Below, piece after piece: positions 1 through 7,934 of a stretch of DNA of 36,721 bases. A program made the translations under genes and the position numbers. Every line of letters begins with the position of its first letter. Positions within the stretch are counted from its first letter, which is position 1. The stretch covers positions 1 through 36,721 of the forward strand of contig CAKOWZ010000018.1 in the NCBI GenBank assembly GCA_934129745.1, given 5' to 3'. Under the pieces are notes generated by a model. The model did not search any database. It worked only from the letters and a program-made list of their open reading frames with translations, and had not been told where the DNA came from. Origin of the DNA: an uncultured Clostridia bacterium (lineage in GTDB: Bacteria > Bacillota > Clostridia > TANB77 > CAG-508).

Positions 1-2
1 TT

Positions 3-77
3 TAAATCTAATTAAATTATATTAAGTGTCTAAAAATATTGAAATCTAAGGAAATCCCCAGTTTAAAAAACTCATAC
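3..77 (+). repeat. 75-bp terminal inverted repeat, left copy
   Basis: Bases 3-77 are the exact reverse complement of 36647-36721, with no mismatch over 75 nt. Identity ends sharply after CTCATAC. Only two bases precede it at the window edge, so the true repeat may be longer. The inward promoter starts 16 nt inside it, the same distance as on the right. It is either an element terminus or a genomic repeat cut off by assembly. Confidence 0.95.
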
Positions 78-93
78 GGAAAAAGATAAAAAT

Positions 94-188
94 TTGCTAA
101 AATTTACATAAAATGGTATAATAAACATATGGAAGGTTTTTATACCCTTGCATATGTTTTCATTTATATGTGCAGTGTGCAAATAAAT
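94..188 (+). promoter_or_regulatory. Promoter and hairpin leader of the first gene
   Basis: A -35 TTGCTA (94-99) and a -10 TATAAT (117-122) are separated by exactly 17 nt. Just downstream is a large stem, AACATATG (124-131) with CATATGTT (151-158), continued inside by AAGG/CCTT (133-136/146-149). A second stem joins 162-173 with 179-188. The first stem starts at or just before the expected transcription start, so it may also act as a DNA operator. The promoter shares TTTACATAAAA with the promoter at the opposite end of the window. Confidence 0.7.
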
Positions 189-232
189 TTGAAAACATAG
201 CCTTCTAAATACTTAAGAAAGGTCGTAAGACT

Positions 233-595
233 ATGAAAAACATTTTTATCGAGGAGCTTGCATACGGTGAGGAAAAAGTAATTCAGCTTAACGGTAGTTA
301 CCTTAAAACGTTGGCTCGAGCAGTAGACGGTAATTCAAATATCGCTAATGCAGAAATCATGCTAATGACGGATGGTTCTGAGGAAACTACTGAAATCCGA
401 CTGCTTTACGCAGAATATGGATCAATGAGCGAATACATCTTCTTCAACATGAATGCGTATCTCCACAACAACTCGAACCTTCTTGATGTCATTTCCTTTA
501 CTTATGTCAAAGATGAGATTACCAAAACAGGAGTTATCATCGTGGCAAAGGTAGAAGAAACAACAGAGACAGATTTAAGTAAAGCATTTAAGTGA
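233..595 (+). CDS. Conserved-looking small protein of unknown function (120 aa)
   Basis: I do not recognise this family. The protein is soluble and mixed alpha/beta in appearance, with no signal peptide or membrane segment and an acidic C-terminus (VEETTETDLSK). Its base composition is clearly less AT-rich than the cargo genes that follow. This resembles the small genes at the right end of the window and suggests a different origin or high expression. Start: ATG with AAGAAAGG ten bases upstream. It stands alone, with its own promoter and hairpin leader before it and a strong intrinsic terminator right after the stop. That terminator is almost identical to the one behind the CHAP gene at 11606-12841, hinting that both come from the same ICE-type backbone. 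Confidence 0.75.
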   Translation: MKNIFIEELAYGEEKVIQLNGSYLKTLARAVDGNSNIANAEIMLMTDGSEETTEIRLLYAEYGSMSEYIFFNMNAYLHNNSNLLDVISFTYVKDEITKTGVIIVAKVEETTETDLSKAFK

Positions 596-602
596 AGGCA
601 AA

Positions 603-640
603 GCAGAACTAGGATTATATCTTGGTTCTGCTTATTTTTA
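603..640 (+). terminator. Intrinsic terminator
   Basis: GCAGAAC (603-609) pairs with GTTCTGC (625-631), followed by TTATTTTTA. The near-copy at 12853-12891 has the same loop but a compensating A-T to G-C change in the stem, which supports the structure. Confidence 0.85.
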
Positions 641-745
641 TATAATTTTTTGTTAATTTATCACAAATTTAATCTTTTAATAGAAAAATATAGAATTATA
701 ATTTATATTATGATAAGATGTAGAAAAATGTTTTGGGAGGGAAAA

Positions 746-1378
746 ATGAAGAATAATTATATAGTAATAGGCGATAGTATTACATATGGAATTGGAGACT
801 ATGAAAACGGTGGCTGGTCTGCTATGTTAAAAAAATTTATTGTAAATAAGGATGATTCAAAAATATGTAATAACTTTGTTCAAGTTGCAGGTTTTCCAGG
901 AGCTACAAGTAGAGATATATTAAATAAAATTGATAGCATTTTAGATTGTTTTAAATATGATGAATTTAATAATGTTGTCATTCTCTCTATTGGCGTAAAT
1001 GATACGCAATGTTTTAATGGAAATTTTAAGGTTAGTATAGACAATTATAAAAACAATATTGAAAGTATAATAAAAAGAATTGTCGCTAGAGGATTTGAAT
1101 TAGTTATTCTTGGATTAACTAGAATAGAACTTGATGAGAAACTAGAATTCAAGCCTAATAAATTCTATGATAATAACAATATTGCAGAATATGATAAAGA
1201 TTTAAAATTGATTTTAGAAAATGATAATATACTAAAAGAACTATGTGATGAAAATAAAATCAAATATATTCCAATGCAAGATGTTTTACAGAAAAACGAT
1301 TTTATTGATGGCCTACATCCAAACACAAAAGGTCATATAAAAATATTTGAACAAGTAAAAAAATATATAAATGAATAA
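746..1378 (+). CDS. SGNH/GDSL-family hydrolase (esterase or lipase-like)
   Basis: A 210-aa protein with the SGNH blocks in order: GDSIT near the N-terminus (block I, nucleophile Ser), an Asn-bearing SIGVND block in the middle (family block III GxND), and DGLHPN near the C-terminus supplying Asp and His (block V). There is no signal peptide, so it is probably a cytoplasmic acyl-ester hydrolase of TesA-like type; the substrate cannot be read from sequence. The open frame extends upstream to 650, but the GGGAGGG at 735-741 places the start at ATG 746. It opens a rightward series of cargo genes; the next gene starts 22 nt downstream. Confidence 0.88.
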   Translation: MKNNYIVIGDSITYGIGDYENGGWSAMLKKFIVNKDDSKICNNFVQVAGFPGATSRDILNKIDSILDCFKYDEFNNVVILSIGVNDTQCFNGNFKVSIDNYKNNIESIIKRIVARGFELVILGLTRIELDEKLEFKPNKFYDNNNIAEYDKDLKLILENDNILKELCDENKIKYIPMQDVLQKNDFIDGLHPNTKGHIKIFEQVKKYINE

Positions 1379-1400
1379 TACAATTTGAAGGGAGAATATT

Positions 1401-2150
1401 ATGATATCACTTCCGCTTCTAACAGCAAAATCAAGTAAGATATTAATAGCTGTAATTGTTCTTACAATAGTCTTAACAGGCATAATTACATTAATATTAA
1501 CTAATTATAATCCTGGAAGCAACAATAAACCAGAAATAAAACAAGAGCAAGTACAGAAAAAAGTAGAGGTTAGTAAAGAATGGGTATATGATGCAGATTA
1601 TGGTTTTGAAAACAAGATATTAAAAGATCCGTATGATGGCAGAGAGGTTTTTAATAGCAAAGAAGAACTTATACCACCATACATAAATATAAATTCAGAA
1701 TATGCAAATGTAGTAAATAATGAAATTAAAGAAATGTATATAGATGAATATAATAAATTTGCCAATATAGGCAATAGTAGGTATTGTTCTAATATCAAGT
1801 ATAGTTATTTTTATAACGATGAACTATTATCAGTTACAATAGTAAATAAAACAGGTCTAATAAATGCTGGAGCAAAATTAAAATACACGATATATAATTT
1901 CAATTTAAATACGCTAGATAAGGCATCATTAGAAGATTGTTATAAAGCAGCAGGTTATACATCTAAAGAACAACTTGACCTATCAATAGAAACTACCATA
2001 TCTAATGAAATAAAGAATGAACATTTACTATCTGATGTAACCTGGAACTATGATGAATTATTTATAGATAAAGATAGTAATATAAATTTGGTTGTACCAT
2101 CTCCGCCTGGAGATATAAAATATGTAACAATAAAAAAGCAAAATATATAA
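1401..2150 (+). CDS. Membrane-anchored extracytoplasmic protein, possibly RsiV/DUF3298-like
   Basis: 249 aa with an N-terminal hydrophobic helix (residues about 13-34) followed by a Lys/Gln/Glu-rich linker and an external domain. The later part (INAGAKLKYTIYNF...) resembles the DUF3298/RsiV-type domain of extracytoplasmic anti-sigma factors and PdaC-like deacetylases, but no HTH or anti-sigma region is present. This assignment is an inference. The octamer AGAAGCGG lies within the first codons (1413-1420, complementary strand), where it encodes the unusual N-terminal Leu-Pro-Leu-Leu; the original N-terminus may have been altered there. RBS GGGAG lies 6 nt upstream. It is probably co-transcribed with its neighbours. 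Confidence 0.7.
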   Translation: MISLPLLTAKSSKILIAVIVLTIVLTGIITLILTNYNPGSNNKPEIKQEQVQKKVEVSKEWVYDADYGFENKILKDPYDGREVFNSKEELIPPYININSEYANVVNNEIKEMYIDEYNKFANIGNSRYCSNIKYSYFYNDELLSVTIVNKTGLINAGAKLKYTIYNFNLNTLDKASLEDCYKAAGYTSKEQLDLSIETTISNEIKNEHLLSDVTWNYDELFIDKDSNINLVVPSPPGDIKYVTIKKQNI

Positions 2151-2167
2151 CAAGGAGATAGATAAAT

Positions 2168-2569
2168 ATGAAAAAAACATATATTATATTAATTTGTATA
2201 ATAGTTGCACTAATATCAGGTATAATTGGTTTTGCAATAGGATTAAATATTAATTTAAATAGAAATAATTATAATACAACTCAAGTTGAAGAAAAAGAAG
2301 ACTCGCTAGTTGGAACATATAAAACTAATACTTGGAATGGAAAAGAAGGTATAATTGCACTTCAAAAAGATAAAACAATGATATGTCCAAATGGTAATGG
2401 AACATGGATATTTGAAGAAGGAAAACTTTATATTGAATATGATTATCTATGGCCAGAATATACTGAAGATGGACATAAAGAAAATAAAACAGTACATAGC
2501 AAACAAGAAATTTTAATTGTTGAAAATGGTTTAATGCTAAGTGGACACTTCTTTGAAAAAGTTAAATAA
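2168..2569 (+). CDS. Small membrane-anchored secreted protein (133 aa)
   Basis: An N-terminal transmembrane segment (residues about 4-28) has no lipobox Cys, so I read it as a signal anchor. The roughly 90-residue outer domain has a GTYK...NGTW...GKLYIEY pattern resembling small beta-barrel extracytoplasmic domains; no enzyme motif is visible. It starts 17 nt after the previous gene with AAGGAG in front, so the two membrane-anchored proteins at 1401 and 2168 are likely made together. Function unknown. Confidence 0.65.
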   Translation: MKKTYIILICIIVALISGIIGFAIGLNINLNRNNYNTTQVEEKEDSLVGTYKTNTWNGKEGIIALQKDKTMICPNGNGTWIFEEGKLYIEYDYLWPEYTEDGHKENKTVHSKQEILIVENGLMLSGHFFEKVK

Positions 2570-2606
2570 TATTAAAAAAATAAATAATGATATATAAAGG
2601 AGAAAA

Positions 2607-3275
2607 ATGAAAAAAGAACTTGAAAATTTTATTATAGAAAGTGATATTCAACTTGATTATTTTAATGATATAGTAGATCATATTGCAAATAACGAGCGAA
2701 GTATATTAGACTTTTTTAAATTAGAGAAACTACCTAATAAAGTCAAAATATTAATTCTTAGTTATGAGCCTTTTAAAGAATTTATTGTTTCTAAATATGG
2801 TGAAATATTAAGTTATATTTGCGGAGATTCTAATTCTTCAACTCATACTATCAGAATACTAAATGTCGATGATCAAATTAAATATACAACTCATAAAGAC
2901 GCTGATATTGAAAGAATAAAAGATACTGCATTGCACGAGATAGTACATCAATGTCATCATATATATCATACAGATTATACTGGCTATAAACAAACTACCT
3001 GGTTTTCTGAGGGATTAGCAACAAATATCTCAAATCAAAAATATGAAATTCAAGATTTGAGTCAATGCGATTTTGATAAGTTAAAAACTGATTTTAGACA
3101 TTATAAAGGAAGTTATAAATATGCATATACAATTGTACATTATGTGTTAAACAATTATTCAAATGAAGAAATAGAAAGATTGTACAAAAATACAGATTAT
3201 GTAAGGAAAATGGCAGATAAAATCTTTGAAGAAGCTAAAATATGGGTAAATAACAAATTAAACGCAAAAATATAA
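2607..3275 (+). CDS. Gluzincin-type zinc metallopeptidase-like protein, copy 1
   Basis: 222 aa, no signal peptide. HEIVHQ at about residues 110-115 is a zinc-binding HExxH, and the downstream FSEGLAT (about 133-139) supplies the third, Glu ligand, as in the peptidase MA-like group. The remainder is helical. The substrate is unknown; a cytoplasmic or self-protection role is possible. A second copy at 21712-22377 is about 86% identical and keeps all the metal-binding residues. RBS AAAGGAG precedes ATG 2607. The next gene follows within 30 nt, consistent with an operon. Confidence 0.8.
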   Translation: MKKELENFIIESDIQLDYFNDIVDHIANNERSILDFFKLEKLPNKVKILILSYEPFKEFIVSKYGEILSYICGDSNSSTHTIRILNVDDQIKYTTHKDADIERIKDTALHEIVHQCHHIYHTDYTGYKQTTWFSEGLATNISNQKYEIQDLSQCDFDKLKTDFRHYKGSYKYAYTIVHYVLNNYSNEEIERLYKNTDYVRKMADKIFEEAKIWVNNKLNAKI

Positions 3276-3301
3276 AAAATAAAAGAATGGAGAAAATACA
3301 A

Positions 3302-3976
3302 ATGAGATTATTTTTATGTGGTGGTGGAGATGGTTATCAAACTACTAGAGCTTATAATAAATTAAATGAAATAATAGACCATACAAAACCGCTTCTATAT
3401 ATTCCATTAGCAATGGAAAGTGATAAATATTCAAGCTGTTATGAATGGATAACAAATGAATTAAAGGATTTAAATATACCTAATATAGAAATGGTAACGC
3501 AAGCATCTGAGATTATAGATAAAAATTTAAATGACTATTGTGCTATCTTTATAGGTGGAGGAAACACATTCAAACTATTAGACGATTTAAAAACAAGTAG
3601 TGCATTTAAAAGAATACAAGATTTTATAAATAATAATGGTATTGTATTTGGAGGAAGTGCTGGTGCAATCATATTTGGAAAAAATCTTAAATCTTGTGCT
3701 TTAGATGATGATAACACTGTAAATTTAGAAGACATATCTGGATTTGATGTTTTAAATGGATATTCTATACTATGTCATTATACTAATAGAACAAAAGAAA
3801 AAGATGAAGAAAGTAAAGAATATTTATTAAATCTATCAAAAGAAGAAAAAATAATTGCACTACCAGAAGAAGATACTATTTATATAAATGATGCTCACAT
3901 AGAAGTTATAGGAACTAAACCATATTATATATTTGATAATGGTGCTATACTAGAAAGAAACCCTAGTCTTCCATAA
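3302..3976 (+). CDS. Peptidase E-like (family S51) serine hydrolase
   Basis: The S51 pattern is clear: an N-terminal GGG turn, AIFIGGGNTFKLL, then the nucleophile elbow GGSAGA (Ser at about residue 118-119), and a late His in LCHY. Family members include dipeptidase E and cyanophycinase-like enzymes; the substrate is not readable. An in-frame ATG lies at 3287, but only the ATG at 3302 has a properly spaced GGAG. An AGAAGCGG octamer occurs at 3389-3396 (complementary strand). A shorter relative is encoded at 18704. After the stop, the same frame continues into an ASCH-like sequence, so the junction may be a fusion point. Confidence 0.82.
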   Translation: MRLFLCGGGDGYQTTRAYNKLNEIIDHTKPLLYIPLAMESDKYSSCYEWITNELKDLNIPNIEMVTQASEIIDKNLNDYCAIFIGGGNTFKLLDDLKTSSAFKRIQDFINNNGIVFGGSAGAIIFGKNLKSCALDDDNTVNLEDISGFDVLNGYSILCHYTNRTKEKDEESKEYLLNLSKEEKIIALPEEDTIYINDAHIEVIGTKPYYIFDNGAILERNPSLP

Positions 3977-4310
3977 TGGCAATTTGGTATAAACAACGAC
4001 AATTTAGTTGAATTAGTCTTACAAGGAAAGAAAACAGCAACTACATCGTTAGATATTACAAATGTTTCTAAAGTTGGAGAAAGAAGTATATTAACATTTG
4101 AAAATGAAAAGAAAGCTTGTATAATAGAGACTAAAAAAATTATTATTACAAAATTTAAAAACATTACATCTGAAATGGCGTTTTTAGAAGGTGAAGGTAT
4201 AGAACATTAAATTATTATAAAAAAGCCTATATGGACTATTTCAAAACAATAAACCCTATGTTTAACGATGAAACAGAAGTATGTTTTGAGATATTTGAAG
4301 TTATAGAAGA
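3977..4310 (+). pseudogene. ASCH-domain protein, broken by a frameshift
   Basis: Directly after the S51 stop the frame reads WQFGINNDNLVELVLQGKKT..., then KTATTSL and ends at EGEGIEH. This is the typical first two-thirds of an ASCH protein (predicted RNA/nucleotide-binding PUA-like fold). The expected ending (KKAYMDYF, then FEIFEVIE) is present from about 4218, but in another frame. Restoring one T in CATTAAAT near 4207 would join the parts. There is no start codon or RBS for the first part. The displaced C-terminal part is read as the first residues of the APH frame at 4231. Confidence 0.75.
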
Positions 4311-5220
4311 TTTAAGAAAAACAAGATTAACATTAGCAGAAAAAATAGTAAAACATAATGAACAAATATTCAGAAATAATTTACACACTATAACAGAAAT
4401 AAATGCAGGATTCAATAATGACATATTCGACATAGATAATAAGTACATTATAAAAGTCTGTGGTAATGGAAAAGAAGAGAAATTTGAAAAGGAATATAAA
4501 TTTTATTTGCAGAATTCTAATTCAAAACATATACCTAAACTATATAAATATGATAACACCAAAACAATTGTAGATTCTGTATATGAAATAATTAGCAAAA
4601 TAGAAGGTAAGTCTTTATATTACTATTGGTATAAAACGAATGAAACTGAACGAGAAGCGGCAATAAAAGAATTGATAGATATACTTAAAGACATACATAA
4701 TTCAAAATGTGAACCATATAACTGGACAAATTATATTAAATCACAAATACAAGATTACTACAAAGAAACTAAAAAATACTTCTCTACTGAGGAACAAAAA
4801 TTAATAGAACAATCGTTCACTAACTATGACAAATATCTAAAAGATAATAAATTTGCTTTTATACACAATGACTTACATTTTGATAATATTATAAAAAATG
4901 ATACTGGTTTATATCTAATAGACTTTAATGATGCTATGATAGCCCCTATTGATTATGAATTTAGATTATTATATAGGTGTAAAAACGAACCTTGGAAGTG
5001 GGCTAATTCAGAGATGGATCCGTTTCAAAAACCTGAAGATTATAAAAACATAGATACCTATATTAAAAAGTATTATAGAGAATTTGCTAATATAAAATAT
5101 ATAGATGAAAGAATGATAATATATAGTATATTGGATGATATGCGATTACTAACGAGGTTTGATAATAACGAACTAAAGGAAAGCATACTAAGTTTTTACA
5201 CAGAAACTTATCGATTTTAA
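4231..5220 (+). CDS. APH/choline-kinase-type phosphotransferase carrying an ASCH tail at its N-terminus
   Basis: 329-residue reading frame. The kinase part starts at about residue 32 and has the catalytic loop HNDLHFDN (residues about 212-219) and the metal-binding LIDFND (about 232-237), diagnostic of the aminoglycoside phosphotransferase/choline kinase fold. The first ~30 residues (MDYFKTINP...FEIFEVIE) are the displaced end of the broken ASCH gene, so this is an accidental or recent fusion. There is no good RBS at 4231, and the native start may be internal. The substrate (an aminoglycoside, a macrolide or a metabolite) cannot be told. A 55-bp remnant of a second copy lies at 34026-34080. 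Confidence 0.8.
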   Translation: MDYFKTINPMFNDETEVCFEIFEVIEDLRKTRLTLAEKIVKHNEQIFRNNLHTITEINAGFNNDIFDIDNKYIIKVCGNGKEEKFEKEYKFYLQNSNSKHIPKLYKYDNTKTIVDSVYEIISKIEGKSLYYYWYKTNETEREAAIKELIDILKDIHNSKCEPYNWTNYIKSQIQDYYKETKKYFSTEEQKLIEQSFTNYDKYLKDNKFAFIHNDLHFDNIIKNDTGLYLIDFNDAMIAPIDYEFRLLYRCKNEPWKWANSEMDPFQKPEDYKNIDTYIKKYYREFANIKYIDERMIIYSILDDMRLLTRFDNNELKESILSFYTETYRF

Positions 5221-5269
5221 ATAAGACCGCTTTTACTATAAACAAACTATAAAAATTGGAGGATTATAT

Positions 5270-5815
5270 ATGAATAAAGATGTAATAATTGAAACAGAAA
5301 GACTAATATTAAGACAATGGAATATGGACGATATAAACGATGTAGTAGAAGGTTTAAACAACCTAAATGTTACCAAATGGTTAGCAGATGCTCCTTTTCC
5401 ATATACAATAGAAGATGCAAAGCATTTTATACAAAAAACAATAGATAACGATTTATATAACTTTGCAATTATATTAAAAAGCGAAAATAAAGCAATTGGA
5501 GGTACTCAATTAACAAATGTAAGTTTAGATAATGGTACTGCTGGCGGTGGTATTTGGATAAATGAAAAATATCAAGGATTTGGATATGGTTCTGAAGCTT
5601 TTGGTGCTAGAATAAAATATGCTTTTGAAGTATTAGGTTTACGAAGATTAGAAAACGGATATTTCAAAGATAACGAAAAATCTAATAAAATGCAATTAAA
5701 GTTCGGATACAAAGATGAAGGTATTAGACGACAAAGGTTTATATCAAAAGCAACTGGTAAGATTGAAGATGAATACATTACTGGGCTATTAAAGGATGAG
5801 TGGATTGAGAGGTAA
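5270..5815 (+). CDS. RimJ/RimL-type GNAT N-acetyltransferase
   Basis: 181 aa. The start ETERLILRQW is the signature of the Acetyltransf_3 (RimJ/RimL) group. The acetyl-CoA loop is GFGYGSEA in the YQGFGYGSEAFGARI segment, followed by ALGLRRLE-like LGLRRLENGY and an NEKSNKMQLKFGYKDEG tail, all usual for the family. Targets could be a protein N-terminus, an antibiotic or an amino acid. RBS TTGGAGG is correctly spaced before ATG 5270. The following NUDIX gene begins 6 nt after the stop, so the two are translationally close. Confidence 0.88.
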   Translation: MNKDVIIETERLILRQWNMDDINDVVEGLNNLNVTKWLADAPFPYTIEDAKHFIQKTIDNDLYNFAIILKSENKAIGGTQLTNVSLDNGTAGGGIWINEKYQGFGYGSEAFGARIKYAFEVLGLRRLENGYFKDNEKSNKMQLKFGYKDEGIRRQRFISKATGKIEDEYITGLLKDEWIER

Positions 5816-5820
5816 TAATT

Positions 5821-6282
5821 ATGATAATAAAAAATAAGTGTGGATATGAATTACTTGAATATATCCCTTGTGATGAACAAGAAATAAAACAATATAAAAA
5901 TGTTACTGGTGCTGGAATAGTAATAAAAGTAAAAGATAACTTTTTGATTGGTTTTAATAATTGGAGAAAGCAATGGGAAATACCTGCAGGTCGAATAGAA
6001 AAAGGAGAAAGTGCTAGACAGGCTGCCATACGAGAGGTATTTGAAGAAACACATCAAAAAGTTGACAATGTAGAATTTAAAGGGCTATTTAAGAAAAAAA
6101 GACCAAGTGGAGAAATTGTATATATGGCAATATTTTTATGTATAAAAGATGAAATACTACCATTTATTAAACAAGATAATGATGAAAATGATGAAATAAA
6201 ACTATGGGATTTACAAGAAGATATTGGTTATGTTGATGAAATTGATATGAAAATTATTGAATTAATACAAGATCAACCATAA
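5821..6282 (+). CDS. NUDIX hydrolase
   Basis: 153 aa. The Nudix box is visible as G-x5-E-x7-REVFEE within residues about 60-82. The final Gly of the consensus is replaced by His (EETHQK), which does not touch the metal-binding Glu residues. GAGIVIKV and WEIPAGRIE flank it as usual. Expected reaction: hydrolysis of a nucleoside diphosphate linked to another moiety, substrate unspecified. RBS GAGAGG lies just upstream, overlapping the end of the acetyltransferase gene. Confidence 0.88.
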   Translation: MIIKNKCGYELLEYIPCDEQEIKQYKNVTGAGIVIKVKDNFLIGFNNWRKQWEIPAGRIEKGESARQAAIREVFEETHQKVDNVEFKGLFKKKRPSGEIVYMAIFLCIKDEILPFIKQDNDENDEIKLWDLQEDIGYVDEIDMKIIELIQDQP

Positions 6283-6324
6283 ATACTTCTACTTCTTAAA
6301 CTAGTTAAAGAAAGGACAAATATT

Positions 6325-6798
6325 ATGATTATTGAATATGATTCAAAATACGATGAACAAATAAAAGACCTATTAGTACAATTACAACAGCATTTAGCAG
6401 ATATGGATAAAGAAGGCTATAATATAGTTGGAAATGATTATAGAGATAAATATTTCGCTAAAACTATGGAAGAAGTAAAAAAATGCAATGGTAAAATTCT
6501 ATTATTTAAAGATAATGAGAAAATCGTAGGATTAGTAGTTGGTTTAATAAACAATGATGAAACAGAAGAATATGATTTTAAAGCTCCAAAACGTGGAAGA
6601 ATTACAGAATTAATTGTAGATAAAGAATACAGAGGAAAACAAATAGGAAAGCAATTATTAGATGCTATGAAAGAATATTTAAAGTCTATTGAATGTGAAA
6701 AAATCCTTATTGCTGTATTTGGCTACAACGAAAGTGCTATAAAATTCTACGAGAAAAACGGATACCATATAAGAATGATAGATATGATTGAAGATTAA
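6325..6798 (+). CDS. GNAT N-acetyltransferase, copy 1
   Basis: 157 aa. GNAT motif A is EYRGKQIGKQLLDAM (residues about 101-115), with motif B near the C-terminus (YNESAIKFYEKNGY). There are 15 differences from the copy at 19268-19741 in 157 residues (about 90% identity), so this is a recent duplication. RBS AAAGGA is in place. It is the last gene of the leftmost cargo run. An AGAAGCGG octamer (6817-6824, complementary) lies 19 nt past the stop, and no convincing terminator follows. Confidence 0.9.
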   Translation: MIIEYDSKYDEQIKDLLVQLQQHLADMDKEGYNIVGNDYRDKYFAKTMEEVKKCNGKILLFKDNEKIVGLVVGLINNDETEEYDFKAPKRGRITELIVDKEYRGKQIGKQLLDAMKEYLKSIECEKILIAVFGYNESAIKFYEKNGYHIRMIDMIED

Positions 6799-6851
6799 AG
6801 ACTCTTATAAAGATTTCCGCTTCTATTTATAATAATATATTATACAAAAGT

Positions 6852-6910
6852 GCAACTATAGGTTGCTAGAAAAATGATACTATCAAGAGTATAATAGCAT
6901 ACAAAGGAGG
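6852..6910 (+). promoter_or_regulatory. Promoter, candidate operator and RBS of the XRE-methyltransferase gene
   Basis: The -10 is TATAAT (6890-6895), and AAAGGAGG (6903-6910) is the RBS. Two inverted repeats flank it: GCAAC/GTTGC (6852-6866) and ATACT-N6-AGTAT (6877-6892), the latter overlapping the -10. A TTGCTA lies 21 nt upstream of the -10, too far for an ordinary promoter. The dyads fit autoregulation by the HTH domain of the downstream product; this is an inference. Confidence 0.5.
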
Positions 6911-6918
6911 AATTGTAG

Positions 6919-7926
6919 ATGAAATTTAGTGAAAATCTATATACTTTAAGAAAAAACAAAGGAATCAGTCAAGAGCAACTTGCTGAATTAGTAGATGTAT
7001 CAAGACAAAGTGTATCAAAATGGGAAACTGGGGAGGCGTATCCAACAGTAGAAAACATATTTAAACTATGTAATGTACTAAATTGCAAAATGAACGAATT
7101 AATCAATGAAAAACTAGCAGATTTTGATTTATTAAGTGATGAAATTAAGAACACAAAGAAATTCTATGAAAGATTTTTAGGATATGCAGATACTTATGAT
7201 GAAGGAAGACCTAAACTACCTAGTAAAGCAATAGAAATCTTAAAGACATATACAGACAAAAAGATAAAAACTATTGTTGATATTGGTTGTGGTACAGGTT
7301 TATCAACAGAAGTATGTACATTATTTGCTGATGAAGTTATAGGTGTAGAACCATCAATAGATATGTTAAATAAAGCTAGAACAAAAGAAAATACAAAAAT
7401 GAGATTTATTCAAGGATATGGAAATAAAACAGGTCTTGAAGATGAGTCAGTAGATATAGTAATATGCTCACAAGCATTTCACTGGATGGAACCTGAATCA
7501 ACATTAAAAGAAATTTATAGAATATTAAAAAAAGGTGGAATATTTGCTGCAATAGATGCTGACTATCCTCCAGTAATCAATAAAGATTTAGAAGTCCTTA
7601 ATAATTACTTACGTAGAAAAACCGCTATTATAGAAAAATGGGAAAATAAATGGGCTACTGATAAATCTGAACATCTTACTAATATAAGAAATAGTAAATT
7701 ATTTGAATATTCAAGAGAAATATGTTTTGAACATATTGAGGAATATGATCAAGAGAGATTTAAAAAGTTCTTACTAAGCCAAAGCAGTATGCAACATGCT
7801 ATAAAATATAATTATAATGAAATTGCGGATGATCTTAATGCTTTAGATGATAAGTTATATAATGTTTTTAATGGTCAATCATTAAACGCAATGTATTCAT
7901 ATAGAATGAGAATTGGTATAAAATAA
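6919..7926 (+). CDS. XRE helix-turn-helix fused to a class I SAM methyltransferase
   Basis: 335 aa. Residues about 1-60 are an XRE HTH (LRKNKGISQEQLAELV, SRQSVSKWETGEAYP). From about residue 110 a Rossmann methyltransferase follows: motif I VDIGCGTGLS, acidic GVEPS, then DIVICSQAFHWM and RILKKGGIFAAI, resembling the UbiE/TAM-like small-molecule methyltransferases. The HTH probably binds its own promoter dyads. The methyl acceptor is unknown. The gene has its own promoter and a strong RBS. Right after its stop comes a 5'-truncated conjugation gene, so it sits at the edge of an insertion. Confidence 0.87.
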   Translation: MKFSENLYTLRKNKGISQEQLAELVDVSRQSVSKWETGEAYPTVENIFKLCNVLNCKMNELINEKLADFDLLSDEIKNTKKFYERFLGYADTYDEGRPKLPSKAIEILKTYTDKKIKTIVDIGCGTGLSTEVCTLFADEVIGVEPSIDMLNKARTKENTKMRFIQGYGNKTGLEDESVDIVICSQAFHWMEPESTLKEIYRILKKGGIFAAIDADYPPVINKDLEVLNNYLRRKTAIIEKWENKWATDKSEHLTNIRNSKLFEYSREICFEHIEEYDQERFKKFLLSQSSMQHAIKYNYNEIADDLNALDDKLYNVFNGQSLNAMYSYRMRIGIK

Positions 7927-7934
7927 GTAAGTAA

